This document shows, piece after piece, positions 36,561 through 46,081 of a stretch of 64,000 nt of DNA (position 1 is its first letter; the number at the start of each line of letters is the position of its first letter). This stretch comes from JBALVT01 sp045110675 (lineage in GTDB: Bacteria > Pseudomonadota > Gammaproteobacteria > Pseudomonadales > Halieaceae), in the NCBI GenBank assembly GCA_045110675.1, contig JBGCGJ010000036.1:1-64000 (forward strand). The letters are read 5' to 3'. The position numbers and the translations under genes are program-made. The notes below the pieces were generated by a model, which was not told where the DNA came from, made no database searches, and saw only the letters and a list, made by a program, of their open reading frames with translations.

Positions 36561-36589
36561 TTGACTATGATTAGTTTGCAGATTAATCA
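36561..36589 (+). promoter_or_regulatory. Candidate promoter and operator of the acyl-CoA ligase
   Basis: TTGACT at 36561-36566 sits where a -35 box would lie, and TGATTA (36568-36573) with TAATCA (36584-36589) form an inverted pair spanning the spacer. The ATG with AAGGAAG follows about 50 bp later. Called from sequence pattern only. Confidence 0.4.
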
Positions 36590-36640
36590 AAATCAGATTC
36601 CAACTGACTATTTCCCCAATACAATAAAAAGGAAGTAAGA

Positions 36641-38317
36641 ATGACCAACGCCGCACAAATAGGCCCGGACTTCAAAACGCCTCTGGACATGTTCTATCAA
36701 TGGGAATCGCTAATGCCTGAGCAAAGCTGGCTGCGACGGGCGAGCGATGGTACATGGCAAAATACAAGCTGGGCGGAAGCGGGCACAATCGCTCGGCAAT
36801 TGGCTTCAGGGATACTGGCCATGGGTCTCAATAAGGGAGACAAGATTGGAATCCTCGCCAGTAACTCCCCGGAATGGCTCATTACCGACCTGGCCTGCAT
36901 GATGGCTGGAATGGTTACCGTGCCTATTTATACCACCATGCCGATGGACAAGGTGACGTATGTGGTTGAACACAGCGATATGGGTGCGGTGTTCGTAGAC
37001 GATGGAATTTCTGTAGAAACACTGCGCAACGCGCTTGGGTCAGCAATACTGATCGTGGGGTTCCCCGGTGTCGAGCGCAGCAGTACAGATCACAACTGGG
37101 AAGACTTGATCGAACAAAACCCGCCCATGGCTGGCAATCCACTGCGCGACCCACAGGATCTCTGGACGATAATATACACGTCCGGAACCACCGGCATGCC
37201 AAAAGGAGTGATGCATTCTTTTGCCACTTTGCCCCATTCGGCATCGGCAATCCCAACCTACACCGGCGCAAACACGAATAGCCGAATGTTTTCGTATCTA
37301 CCCATGGCGCATGCGGCCGAACGAGTGTTGGTGGAGCTGCACTCACTCTATAGCGGAGCGATGATTGGCTTTAATCAATCCAAAGACAGTTTTCTCGATG
37401 ATCTGCGAGAAATTCGTCCGACATTTTTCCTGGCCGTTCCGCGTATCTGGACCAATCTCAAAATGGGAATCGTCGCTCAGATGGGAAACGAGGCCTGGCA
37501 ACAGTTCTTGGACGATCCTGAGGGCGCCGCGGAAATAGGAAAATCTGTGCTGACATCCATGGGTTTAGATGCCGTGACTTTCGCATTCTCGGGAGCTGCC
37601 CCCATCGCCGCGAGCGACATACAAGCGTGGCGAGCTCTCGGCATGCCTTTGTACGAGGGCTTCGGCCAATCCGAAATGATGAGCGGAACCTTAAACAGAC
37701 CTGGCAAAGATAAGTTAGGTTCTGTCGGGTGCGGCTTTGAAAGTGAAGGTGGTGAAGTCTGCATCTCAGAAATCGGAGAAGTTCTGCTGCGGGCTCCAGG
37801 TGCTATGGTCGGCTATTACAAAGAGCCGGAAAAGACGAAAGAAGCATTTTTGGACGGCTGGGTAAGAACCGGAGACAAGGGCCGAATCGACGAAGATGGA
37901 TTTCTGTTTATCACGGGCAGGGTGAAAGAGATCTTCAAAACCGCCAAGGGAAAATACGTCGCACCGAGTCCGATAGAAAAACTGTTTGAAGTATCGCCCC
38001 ACGTTGACCAGCTCTGCCTGGTTGGATCAGGTCGGCCGCAAACGCTAATGCTGGTCAACCTGCCCGCTGCCAGTCACACCCTCGACAAGGAACAGGTGGC
38101 GGCTGATCTTGAACGACAACGCCAAGTTGTGAATGACAATCTTGAGGCTCACGAGCGTATCAGCCATGTGGTGGTTTGCGCCGAACCCTGGACGATGGAA
38201 AATCGCATGCTAACGCACACCCTAAAAATTCTTCGTGATGATGTGGAGAAAAACCACCAAAATGCGATTGAGACTTGCATGCAAGCGGGAGCTAAAACTA
38301 CTGTGGTGTGGGAATGA
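36641..38317 (+). CDS. Long-chain acyl-CoA synthetase/AMP-binding protein
   Basis: 558 aa with AAGGAAG before the ATG. ATP P-loop IIYTSGTTGMPKGVMHSF; SYLPMAHAAERVL; FSGAAPIA; YEGFGQSEMMSG; VRTGDKGRIDEDGFLFITGR and the Gate/Lys region KEIFKTAKGKYVAPSPIE, all as in FadD15-type long-chain ligases. It activates fatty acids or similar carboxylates to CoA thioesters. A second ligase of a different branch lies at 19.4 kb. Confidence 0.9.
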   Translation: MTNAAQIGPDFKTPLDMFYQWESLMPEQSWLRRASDGTWQNTSWAEAGTIARQLASGILAMGLNKGDKIGILASNSPEWLITDLACMMAGMVTVPIYTTMPMDKVTYVVEHSDMGAVFVDDGISVETLRNALGSAILIVGFPGVERSSTDHNWEDLIEQNPPMAGNPLRDPQDLWTIIYTSGTTGMPKGVMHSFATLPHSASAIPTYTGANTNSRMFSYLPMAHAAERVLVELHSLYSGAMIGFNQSKDSFLDDLREIRPTFFLAVPRIWTNLKMGIVAQMGNEAWQQFLDDPEGAAEIGKSVLTSMGLDAVTFAFSGAAPIAASDIQAWRALGMPLYEGFGQSEMMSGTLNRPGKDKLGSVGCGFESEGGEVCISEIGEVLLRAPGAMVGYYKEPEKTKEAFLDGWVRTGDKGRIDEDGFLFITGRVKEIFKTAKGKYVAPSPIEKLFEVSPHVDQLCLVGSGRPQTLMLVNLPAASHTLDKEQVAADLERQRQVVNDNLEAHERISHVVVCAEPWTMENRMLTHTLKILRDDVEKNHQNAIETCMQAGAKTTVVWE

Positions 38318-38392
38318 TCCTGGTCAGGCATCCGGCAATGCTCTCGCATCACACTTGGCACTTGAATATTCAATCGCCGCGGAGACTAGCGT

Positions 38393-38923
38393 CTAAGCAA
38401 GCGTACGCACGGGGTCTAATCCATCCCAATTCTTCGATGCATCGGCAATTAATTTGAACGCCGATCGAATCTCTGGTGTATCTTCGACCAACTCAATCAT
38501 ATGCCCCAGCGCATCGCTGGTATCAATATAAGCAAAACCAACAGCCTCACCCGCTTTACCGCTCGCAGCGACCTCAAACCCCTTGGCCTGGTACCTCGCG
38601 ATATCCGCTGCTAAATCGTTCGACCAGACCCCAATATGGTGAAAGGCGGTTTTTCCCTCGGGAACAGTGTCGCGATACGCGCTTCTAGCAGAGCCAGTGG
38701 GCTGAATGAGCTCTATCTGCGTATCGCCCGCTTGTGCAAGCGCGGTTTTCATTGTGATAGGAGATGACGCACCTCGGTAGAGGGTCTGTTCAAGATCGCC
38801 TTCGAAGTACTCGGTAACAAAAAAAGGGCCCACTCCTACATCGTTCGCCCAGTGTAAAATTGCGACATCAATGTCATCTACAACCCAGGCACTTTGGAAA
38901 ACGGAAAGCTGCTCAAATTTCAT
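38393..38923 (-). CDS. VOC family protein (methylmalonyl-CoA epimerase-like layout)
   Basis: 176 aa. Two VOC halves are visible: SAWVVDDIDVAILHWANDVGVGPFF and HHIGVWSNDLAADIARYQAKGF, then FAYIDTSDALGHMIELVED, where His and Glu are candidate metal ligands. The start overlaps the stop of the upstream methyltransferase gene by ATGA, so translation is coupled. Function is unknown. Confidence 0.85.
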   Translation of the reverse strand: MKFEQLSVFQSAWVVDDIDVAILHWANDVGVGPFFVTEYFEGDLEQTLYRGASSPITMKTALAQAGDTQIELIQPTGSARSAYRDTVPEGKTAFHHIGVWSNDLAADIARYQAKGFEVAASGKAGEAVGFAYIDTSDALGHMIELVEDTPEIRSAFKLIADASKNWDGLDPVRTLA

Positions 38924-39627
38924 GGTAGTTTCTGCAGCAAATTGACGCGATAAGGTATATCAAATTGCGTACCTACGTTCTGCACTCTTTGCAAAAAGTT
39001 CTCCTTCACAGATTGGTACAAATCCGGCGACAGTCGATGATCGGTATGACTAACATTGAGCGTATTACGCTCAAATTCTTCGAAACTTGCATATTCCAGA
39101 GGCGCGTTAAAAAACACTTCATCAATCTCGACAAATTCACCATTAGCAATGGCTTTCTTAATTGCCTTATAGGCTGCCTCTCTAACAAGCTCCTCATCGT
39201 GAAATGAACGGATTAAATCATTGAAATCCCCGGCAAACACTGGCTCCGCAATATACGCCACCCCTCCGGGTTTCAAGACTCGCTCGACCTCATGTAGAGC
39301 ACCTTCCATCAGTTCGATTGGGACATGATGCAGAGAACTAAACATGGCGACAACATCATAGGATTCATTTTCGGAGGAAATGGCCTCACTACCACATTGC
39401 ACAAACGTAACGTTGGCCAGGTCATCAACCAGTATATTTTTGTGGTGTTGAATCTCATCGACTTCGGCTGCAGTAATTCTTCGATCACGGCCGTTGGTAG
39501 CCACTAAACGAGTGATCGCCGCAGTGCCACAACCTAACTCAAGTATTTCTTTATTATCCAACGAGACAAGTTGTTCAAATACTTCGTTCTCATGATGTAG
39601 GCCGTCTGAAAAGTCCGTGCTGGGCAC
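38920..39627 (-). CDS. Class I SAM-dependent methyltransferase
   Basis: 235 aa from a GTG with GGAGA 7 bp upstream. SAM motif I is ILELGCGTAAITRLVA; motif II AAEVDEIQHHK; post-motif AMFSSLHHVPIELMEGALHEVERVLKPGG. Substrate unknown. It lies between the HTH protein (9 bp) and the VOC protein (4-bp overlap) in an apparent three-gene operon. Confidence 0.87.
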   Translation of the reverse strand: MPSTDFSDGLHHENEVFEQLVSLDNKEILELGCGTAAITRLVATNGRDRRITAAEVDEIQHHKNILVDDLANVTFVQCGSEAISSENESYDVVAMFSSLHHVPIELMEGALHEVERVLKPGGVAYIAEPVFAGDFNDLIRSFHDEELVREAAYKAIKKAIANGEFVEIDEVFFNAPLEYASFEEFERNTLNVSHTDHRLSPDLYQSVKENFLQRVQNVGTQFDIPYRVNLLQKLP

Positions 39628-39636
39628 TAGCGTCTC

Positions 39637-39903
39637 CTATAAATCCAGATTTCGGGTTAACACTTCGGCTGATGTAATAATCCGTTTTGTACGATACAGC
39701 TCCGAGTGTTTTTCGTCGTCACTGTACCCCACCGGGTCACCGGTACCCGTGCTGACCAACCAGGAGTGCTCAGGTCGACGATCACTCACCAGTTTTTTTA
39801 CCGCTTGTGGCGAAATACCCAGCGCTTTTGCCGCAGCATTGTAGGTACAGCGAGTCTTAACCAGATTGAGATAGTCGACGATAATGGTAATTTTATCCTG
39901 CAC
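39637..39903 (-). CDS. Small helix-turn-helix protein
   Basis: 88 aa from the GTG at 39903 with GGAGG upstream; a TTG six codons further also fits the frame. YNAAAKALGISPQAVKKLVSDRR is a good helix-turn-helix, as in Cro-like phage-type regulators, and the remainder is charged. It heads the operon with the methyltransferase and VOC genes and may regulate it. No operator could be fixed. Confidence 0.65.
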   Translation of the reverse strand: MQDKITIIVDYLNLVKTRCTYNAAAKALGISPQAVKKLVSDRRPEHSWLVSTGTGDPVGYSDDEKHSELYRTKRIITSAEVLTRNLDL

Positions 39904-40153
39904 TTCAATAATATCCTCCAATAGCTAGCCCGGGCGAGATTCGCTAAGGAACTGTCCGAACTTGTTAAGGCAGCCGATTGAGCCACTTATAGAGCCAGTT
40001 ATACTCCTATTAAATCTCGGCGACTACCAAAACGGACAGTGAGATTGTGTGCGAAATGGTACAGCGGTTAAGATCAGTCTCGTGTTGGGCAGATACGCAT
40101 GTCATTAGCAGGGTTTTTCTCGTAGAAGCCAGACCAGCGAAATAGGGAAGATA

Positions 40154-42379
40154 ATGTACGCAACGCAGTGCACTTTAAGCAGTCAGAACTATGCAAGATC
40201 GGCTAGCGCGAGAACCCTGCTATTGATGCTTTTAACAATGGGGTTAGCGGCTTGCACGCAACAGACGTCCCGAATAACGGGCGCGAGTCCGCCCATTGCC
40301 AAAATTATCCCCAAAGACGTTTCTGCTCACGGAGATTTACGCATCGATAATTACTATTGGCTGCGCGATGACAGCCGTTCGGACCTCGATGTAATACGCC
40401 ATCTAGAAGCGGAAAAGAACTACGCGAATATCGTTCTTGCACATACTGCCGGATTGCAAAGGCAACTGTATCAGGAGATTACCCAGAATCTGCAGCGTCG
40501 GGAAAAAAGTATCCCACATTTCTCGAATGGGTATTGGTATTACTCAAGGTATGACGAAAACGAGGAGTATCCCGTTCATATGCGCCGCAAAGGTGCCGCG
40601 CTTGAAGCGAATCAGGAGGCCGAAGAAGTGCTTCTTAATCTCAATCAAATGGCTCAAGGGGAGGACTTTTTTGAACTCGGTGGCTACGCCGTAAGCCCAA
40701 ACAACAAGCACTTGGCCTATGCTGTCGATACGACAGGTCGGGGGCTCTACGACATCAAAATTATCGACCTTACATCGGGGGAGCATTTGCCAGAGCTTAT
40801 CTCCGGCGCCGAAGCCCAAATCGTCTGGTCCAATGACAGCCAATCTATTTTTTACTTGGCCCAAGATTCAGAAACACTGCTCGCCAACCGCGTGTATCGA
40901 CACAAGCTGGCAAGCCCTGTTGCGGATGACCAACTCAAGTATCAGGAATCAGACCCGACCTACTACCTATGGCTGTATAAAACTCACGACGAGAGTACGA
41001 TTTATTTATTCCACCAATCCATTTCTGAAACTGCTCTATCCATACTGGCGGCGGATTACCCCGACGAGGCGTTCAAGCCTTTTTACCCCCGTGAAGAAAA
41101 CCACCGCTACTATGTAACGAAATCCCGAGAGGATTTCTTTGTACTAACCAACTGGCAAGCAAAAGATTTCCGCTTAATGCGAACCACCGCAGCCACCGCT
41201 TACGATCGTTCAAGCTGGGAAGAGATAGTGCCCCACCGCCCAGGCGTTTTTCTTGAATCAATCCATGCGCTCCCCCGCTATCTTGTGCTGCTGGAGCGCG
41301 AGCGAGGATATCCGCGTGTACGAATCATCAATCGGTCCACCGGGAAAGACTATCTTCTGGAATTTGACGACCCGGTTTTCCGAGCCAGTTTTGGTGCCGA
41401 CGAGGAAACGCAGGTCGTCACCCACTACAACTCCGACCCCGATTCGAGCACATTAAAAGTGTCGTACAGCAGTTTAACCACGCCTGAAACTGTCTACGAA
41501 TTCAACTTGGAAAGCGGATCTCGCAAGGTATTGAAACAAGCCAAGGTTAATGCCAGCTTCGATTCAGCTAATTATAAAAGCGAACGCCTGTTTGTTGAAG
41601 CGCGCGATGGGACTCCGGTACCCGTGTCCCTGGTGTACCGGAAGGACCTGTTCAACAAAGACGGCAGCAACCCGATGTATCAATATGGGTATGGGGCTTA
41701 CGGGCTGAACCAGCCGCCAGAATTCTGGCCAGCCATGCTCTCGCTTCTCGATCGAGGCTTTGTCTATGCCATTGCGCATGTACGTGGTGGCAGCATGATG
41801 GGTCCACAGTGGTATTCAGATGGACGAGTGCTGAACAAAAAAAATACCTTTAACGACTTCGCCGATGTCACTCGCGCCCTGGTTGAGCAAGGCTATGCTG
41901 ACGCAGGTAAGGTTTTCGCCAGCGGTGCCAGTGCCGGGGGTACTCTAGCGGCGGTGATGGCGATCCACGAACCCGAACTCTACAAGGGTGTGATTATTGG
42001 CGTTCCCTTCGTAGACGTAGTGACAACCATGTTGGATGAGTCAATACCTCTGGTTACCAATGAGTATGATGAGTGGGGCGATCCCAAAAAGCTAGCCCAC
42101 TATGAATACATGAGTTCATACTCGCCCTACGATCAGATTACACGACGTGACTACACCAATATGTTGGTCACCACCGGGTTATACGATTCCCAGGTTCAAT
42201 ACTACGAGCCGGCCAAGTTCGTTGCGAAGTTGCGCGCCCAAAAAACCGACAACAATTTATTGCTGTTCCCGATCAATATGACGTCGGGACACGGTGGTTC
42301 ATCGGGGCGTTACAGAGCCCACCGCGAGCAGGCCTTTGAGTTTGCTTTTATTCTAGATTTACTTGGTATCAGCCAATAG
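40154..42379 (+). CDS. Oligopeptidase B-like serine peptidase (S9), lipoprotein
   Basis: 741 aa, with AGGGAAG before the ATG. The N-terminus is a lipoprotein signal (LAAC, Cys34), unlike cytosolic PtrB. The catalytic triad is Ser593 (SGASAGG), Asp678 (GLYDSQ) and His713 (SGHGG). DDSRSDLDVIRHLEAEKNYAN and YQYGYGAYG are oligopeptidase B features. It should cleave small peptides after basic residues, probably in the envelope. It converges with LysE. Confidence 0.88.
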   Translation: MYATQCTLSSQNYARSASARTLLLMLLTMGLAACTQQTSRITGASPPIAKIIPKDVSAHGDLRIDNYYWLRDDSRSDLDVIRHLEAEKNYANIVLAHTAGLQRQLYQEITQNLQRREKSIPHFSNGYWYYSRYDENEEYPVHMRRKGAALEANQEAEEVLLNLNQMAQGEDFFELGGYAVSPNNKHLAYAVDTTGRGLYDIKIIDLTSGEHLPELISGAEAQIVWSNDSQSIFYLAQDSETLLANRVYRHKLASPVADDQLKYQESDPTYYLWLYKTHDESTIYLFHQSISETALSILAADYPDEAFKPFYPREENHRYYVTKSREDFFVLTNWQAKDFRLMRTTAATAYDRSSWEEIVPHRPGVFLESIHALPRYLVLLERERGYPRVRIINRSTGKDYLLEFDDPVFRASFGADEETQVVTHYNSDPDSSTLKVSYSSLTTPETVYEFNLESGSRKVLKQAKVNASFDSANYKSERLFVEARDGTPVPVSLVYRKDLFNKDGSNPMYQYGYGAYGLNQPPEFWPAMLSLLDRGFVYAIAHVRGGSMMGPQWYSDGRVLNKKNTFNDFADVTRALVEQGYADAGKVFASGASAGGTLAAVMAIHEPELYKGVIIGVPFVDVVTTMLDESIPLVTNEYDEWGDPKKLAHYEYMSSYSPYDQITRRDYTNMLVTTGLYDSQVQYYEPAKFVAKLRAQKTDNNLLLFPINMTSGHGGSSGRYRAHREQAFEFAFILDLLGISQ

Positions 42380-42392
42380 CGCAACGCTCGCG

Positions 42393-43031
42393 TCACCCTC
42401 TTTCGCTTAAAGCCAATCGCACTCCCAGTACAACGAACAAGGTGCCCAAGCTTCTGTCCATCCATGCTGCTATACGGGAATTTTTGTTCAAATACCTCGT
42501 CAGTCTGGAACCCAGAAAAACCAGGGGTGGCTCTATGAAAGCAGCGACTGCAATAATAAGAATACCGTGGAGAAACAACTGAGCACTCGCCGGTCCAGCA
42601 CCAGGAACAACAAACTGCGGCAGGAATGCCAAAAAGAAAATTGCAACTTTTGGATTCAGAGCTGAGACTAGAATGCCTTGCTGATAAACCCTGAGGTTCG
42701 ATGAGTCCTTTACTTTTGCACTTGATGAATAGGAGGCACCATTAGATCGAAATGCTTGAATCCCTAACCAAATCAGATAAATCGCGCCAATCCACTTAAC
42801 GATGGTGAAAGCGATAGCCGAGGTGGCCATAACAGCCGATAGTCCAATCGCAGCAAGTAAAACGTGCAAAAATGCTCCGCTCCATATTCCGAACATTGCT
42901 GCAAACCCAGCTCGCAATCCTTTTTTCGCGGTTTGAGCGAGAATAAAGGCTATATCCGGACCAGGTGAAAGGTTTAAAAGCACTGCTGCAATTAGGAATG
43001 CGCTCCAATGAGCCAGGGTGTAATCAAACAT
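42393..43031 (-). CDS. LysE/RhtB family amino-acid exporter
   Basis: 212 aa with six predicted membrane helices. NLSPGPDIAFILAQTAKKGLRAGFAAMFGIWSG near the N-terminus is the family's first loop (the conserved GPD). It exports an amino acid or related metabolite by proton exchange. The stop is 13 bp from the convergent peptidase gene. Confidence 0.9.
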   Translation of the reverse strand: MFDYTLAHWSAFLIAAVLLNLSPGPDIAFILAQTAKKGLRAGFAAMFGIWSGAFLHVLLAAIGLSAVMATSAIAFTIVKWIGAIYLIWLGIQAFRSNGASYSSSAKVKDSSNLRVYQQGILVSALNPKVAIFFLAFLPQFVVPGAGPASAQLFLHGILIIAVAAFIEPPLVFLGSRLTRYLNKNSRIAAWMDRSLGTLFVVLGVRLALSERG

Positions 43032-43125
43032 TTGTGTTAATTCCCTCAGGAAGTGTGCCGCTGGCGGAGCGATCCACTTTAAGTGTTATTTGTAAGTGCT
43101 CAATTTAGAGTTTCTTAATTGAATC

Positions 43126-44379
43126 CTATTTGCGAAATTTCTTTTTTAGCGCCTCGAAGATATCTTCATAGACCACATAGCCATCTATTGTCTCCCCGTC
43201 TGCATCGGGCCAACTCGACAAGTACACGATAACCATATTATCGTTTGGCGCCACGTGAATCATCTGACCGTTTATACCCACGGCCTCAAAATCCTGATTC
43301 CCGTTACCAACACCCCACCAAAAACTGCGGTAATAGGGCTTATATCCTTTGGCACTGGCCCCGTAAGGCCAGTTCTCATCCGCCGGGTGGTTCATCACGT
43401 CTTGAAAATGATTCGCTGGAATTAGCTGATTATCGCCCACCTTGCCGCGGTTGAGCGCCAGCACTCCAAAACGCGTGAGATCACGTAAAGTTGCGCTCAT
43501 GCCGCCGCTAGCCCACCCAAAGCCATCTTTATCTACAGTGATGTCCGCAGGGCTCTCGGCACCTATGGGCTGCCATAGGTCCTCGCTCACCAGCTGTACA
43601 AAGGATTTTCCGGTGACTCGCTCTAGTATCCACGCGAGTACGTCAGTGCTCGCTGATTTATAATGAAAATCGCCAACGATACTGGCGTCGCGCCCAATGG
43701 TTGGCAGAAATTCATACGATGACCGCATGGTACCGTTAGCACAGTCTTTCACTTCAACCCAATTCGAAGCGCAGGCGTGACGCCATACTGTGCTATTGAG
43801 ATCATCATAGACTTCCGAGTAATCCGCGCCGTCGCGCATATCCCACACAGTGCGCAGTGTGTCCGGACCCCAGCCACTAGCGGCAAGCTCAGGTAAGTAT
43901 TCAGCCACAGTTTTCGTCAAATCAATCAGTCCCGCAGCTTCATATTTAGCGATCAGCACAGCGGTGACCGATTTGGTCATCGACATCATAAGATGTGGCC
44001 GTGTGCGCTTTTGCTCGCCGTAGTAACCTTCAACCACGAGTTCTCCGTCCTTATAGACCGCTATGGCATCGGTATAGTATTTCTTGGCAAGGGTATCGAG
44101 GCTGACTTCCTGTCCACGGAAATTAATCTTAACTTGGTTCGGATGCTTAGGAGTACCGTCCAGAGCGCTCACACTTGCTGGATTGTTTTCAATCAGCGCA
44201 GTTGGGTACAACTCCCGCATGTGGCTGAACGCCCAACGGTTGTTTGGCCCAAACTGGGCGTTAGTCTTATCAATACCAACCGGCTGTGTGCCAGCGCGGC
44301 CCTGATCAGCGGCGAAGGTTGAGACGCTTAGGCCGGTGACAATTACGCCCCTAAGAACTGCTTGTGAGAACTGCTTCAT
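43126..44379 (-). CDS. Exported serine hydrolase (beta-lactamase/class C-like fold)
   Basis: 417 aa. Signal peptide about 1-24 (STFAAD). The SxxK motif is SMTK (133-136) and the second motif is YKS (240-242, in place of YxN). HVAPNDNMVIVYLSSWPDADG is the C-terminal part. Such enzymes are penicillin-binding-protein-like esterases or peptidases. An 87-bp minus-strand gap separates it from the next gene on the right. Confidence 0.88.
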   Translation of the reverse strand: MKQFSQAVLRGVIVTGLSVSTFAADQGRAGTQPVGIDKTNAQFGPNNRWAFSHMRELYPTALIENNPASVSALDGTPKHPNQVKINFRGQEVSLDTLAKKYYTDAIAVYKDGELVVEGYYGEQKRTRPHLMMSMTKSVTAVLIAKYEAAGLIDLTKTVAEYLPELAASGWGPDTLRTVWDMRDGADYSEVYDDLNSTVWRHACASNWVEVKDCANGTMRSSYEFLPTIGRDASIVGDFHYKSASTDVLAWILERVTGKSFVQLVSEDLWQPIGAESPADITVDKDGFGWASGGMSATLRDLTRFGVLALNRGKVGDNQLIPANHFQDVMNHPADENWPYGASAKGYKPYYRSFWWGVGNGNQDFEAVGINGQMIHVAPNDNMVIVYLSSWPDADGETIDGYVVYEDIFEALKKKFRK

Positions 44380-44421
44380 TGAAGAGCCGCCTTTTATTGG
44401 GAATACTTAGTTATAGTCTTA

Positions 44422-44829
44422 TTAAGCGTCTTTTCCATGATATTCATATGTTTCTTTTAAGCTGAACGCTTTAGCTAAAATGGGTTGTAGTTCTTTTAAC
44501 CACTTTAACGATTTTTCAGAATGCCTTGAATGAGCAACGACAGCCAAGCACTCGCCACCCTTGGATTTAATATCCAAGCCTAAATATCCGCCACCTTTAG
44601 CGGGCTCCATCTCGTAGAGCTCGATAACCGCAGCTTCGGAACAGTTTGCGGAAATACTTCTGTTGTTTTTTATGCAGCCGATGAGGCCAAGGTCGTCATG
44701 GACCCAGGCTACAAATTTATTGTTGTACGACTCGTTATATTTTGTCTTTACGTCAATCGGTGCCTGATCCTTCAAAGGAATATCAGCTTCAATATCTACT
44801 GGCCTATCGATTTCAATCCAGGTATTCAT
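44422..44829 (-). CDS. Hypothetical protein
   Basis: 135 aa from the ATG at 44829 (a TTG 12 bp upstream is also in frame). The predicted product is a soluble alpha/beta protein with KGGGYLGLDIKSKGGECLAVVAHSR in the middle. No family recognised. It opens a run of small minus-strand genes at the left of the cassette-like region, but no attC-like site could be shown next to it. Confidence 0.6.
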   Translation of the reverse strand: MNTWIEIDRPVDIEADIPLKDQAPIDVKTKYNESYNNKFVAWVHDDLGLIGCIKNNRSISANCSEAAVIELYEMEPAKGGGYLGLDIKSKGGECLAVVAHSRHSEKSLKWLKELQPILAKAFSLKETYEYHGKDA

Positions 44830-44874
44830 CGTATTTACCAATAAGGCCTAAATGAGGGCGGCTTGTGATAAACC

Positions 44875-45180
44875 TTACATGCCACCGACTATTTCCTCTG
44901 TGAGCAATACTCCCACTTTGCGATCAGCGCCACCTCGAGGACTAAAATGCTCCACACCCGACAGCGCAGTTTGTGTTTTATCAATTTTCCAGGACATGCG
45001 ATGCTCTTCCCCCCAGCGTTCTGCCAGGTAATGGTAGTATTTGCCCGTACCCAAGTACCACCACTCAACAGGCACACCTCTATCTGGTTTCTTCCATTTC
45101 TCTCGGAAGCGCGACAACTCTAATGGTTCCACAGTTCCCAGTTGCATGTAATCTTTAAAGAATTTCCCTATTCTGGACAA
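44875..45180 (-). CDS. Hypothetical protein
   Basis: 101 aa, basic N-terminal half (FREKWKKPDRGVPVEWWYLGTGKYYHYLAERWG) and an acidic C-terminal end (LLTEEIVGGM). No family recognised. The next gene on the right ends 60 bp before its start. Confidence 0.55.
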   Translation of the reverse strand: MSRIGKFFKDYMQLGTVEPLELSRFREKWKKPDRGVPVEWWYLGTGKYYHYLAERWGEEHRMSWKIDKTQTALSGVEHFSPRGGADRKVGVLLTEEIVGGM

Positions 45181-45240
45181 GTAATCACCTTGCTTAGCGT
45201 ATAACGCTGTGAGTTCCGCGGAACCGATAATCTTACCTTT

Positions 45241-45660
45241 TTACAAATCATCTTTAAGACGCTTGCCTAAACCGACAACGTTGTCATCGCCATAACCTAT
45301 AGCAGAGTAAAACGCGATAACAGCTTCATTTGACCTGCGGACTTGTAGGTTAATTTTGGGGCAACCTTTTTTCTCGATGAGAACTTCAACAGCTGACATT
45401 ATAGCGTGACCGCAACCTTTTCGCCGCTCAGAGGGTTTGACCGCTAAATAGTTGATCCAACCTCTGTGGCCTTCGTAACCACCCATGACGGTGGCCACAA
45501 GTGAATCCCCATTGAGGCCCACCAAGAACAATTCCGGGTTCACTTTGAGCTTTCGATCAATATCCTTAGCAGGATCGTTCTGGGGCACGACAAGATCGCA
45601 CTCTTCCCAAAGCGATATTACTTGGTTTCTGTCATTTTCTTGGTAGGCTCGGATCTTCAT
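45241..45660 (-). CDS. GNAT family N-acetyltransferase (YpeA-like)
   Basis: 139 aa. Acetyl-CoA binding motif A is VKPSERRKGCGHAIM (Q/RxxGxG/A type), and NEAVIAFYSAIGY is the C-terminal motif B. It matches the YpeA branch of small GNATs. It overlaps the next frame on the right by 4 bp (ATGA). Confidence 0.85.
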   Translation of the reverse strand: MKIRAYQENDRNQVISLWEECDLVVPQNDPAKDIDRKLKVNPELFLVGLNGDSLVATVMGGYEGHRGWINYLAVKPSERRKGCGHAIMSAVEVLIEKKGCPKINLQVRRSNEAVIAFYSAIGYGDDNVVGLGKRLKDDL

Positions 45661-45962
45661 ATAGAGTGATAGCTCCGACTGTGTTCGAGAAGTATCTGAT
45701 CAACTACCGCTCGGAAGTGTGCCGGATAATTGTCCTGATATTGCGCCCAGAACCACAGACAACCGGGTACTGAGAGCACTCTGATAACTAGAGATCTTCC
45801 CTGCCTATCCCAAGTCTCAGGAGCGAACTTCGTAGTAAACGCCTGCGTGTAGATTTCCAGCATCACCTCGGTGATGTTCGACATCAGCAGGCGATATCTA
45901 AGTAGCTCCGATGAGTTGAGCTTCATTGGGTCTGAGTTGCCTGCCTCAAAAATCGAAGCCAT
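45657..45962 (-). pseudogene. Truncated member of the cassette membrane-anchored family
   Basis: 101 aa with no N-terminal membrane helix. LLRYRLLMSNITEVMLEIYTQ, then VLSVPGCLWFWAQYQDNYPAHFRAVVDQIL match the C-terminal half of the small membrane-anchored proteins at 49.7-52.5 kb. The expected N-terminal half is absent and the frame upstream is different. Four-base overlap with the GNAT gene suggests it may still be translated. Confidence 0.6.
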
Positions 45963-46017
45963 CTCTAAATTCTGGAAAATCGATTGACGATTTTCTCGCA
46001 GCCTCGTTAGGCGTCAT
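45946..46017 (-). other. Short leader reading frame at a rearranged junction
   Basis: ATGACGCCTAACGAGGC begins a 23-codon frame with a strong GGAG 6 bp upstream, and it runs out of frame into the truncated gene. GCCTAAC inside it is a canonical attC end motif, and TCGTCAATCG-type hairpin bases follow. It looks like the scar of a cassette fusion rather than a gene. Confidence 0.4.
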
Positions 46018-46081
46018 ATTTGTCTCCTGTGTCGACTTGTGGCTGGAAGCCGACATCTCTGAACTGCGGGTCCGCGAGGCC

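Noticed and set aside
44830..44874. attC site between the two leftmost small genes
   Set aside because: The 45-bp gap has no RYYYAAC or GTTRRRY pair and no convincing stem.
45181..45240. attC site left of the GNAT gene
   Set aside because: GTTATAC and a GGTTCCGCGGAAC palindrome occur, but the opposite end motif is missing, so it was not called.
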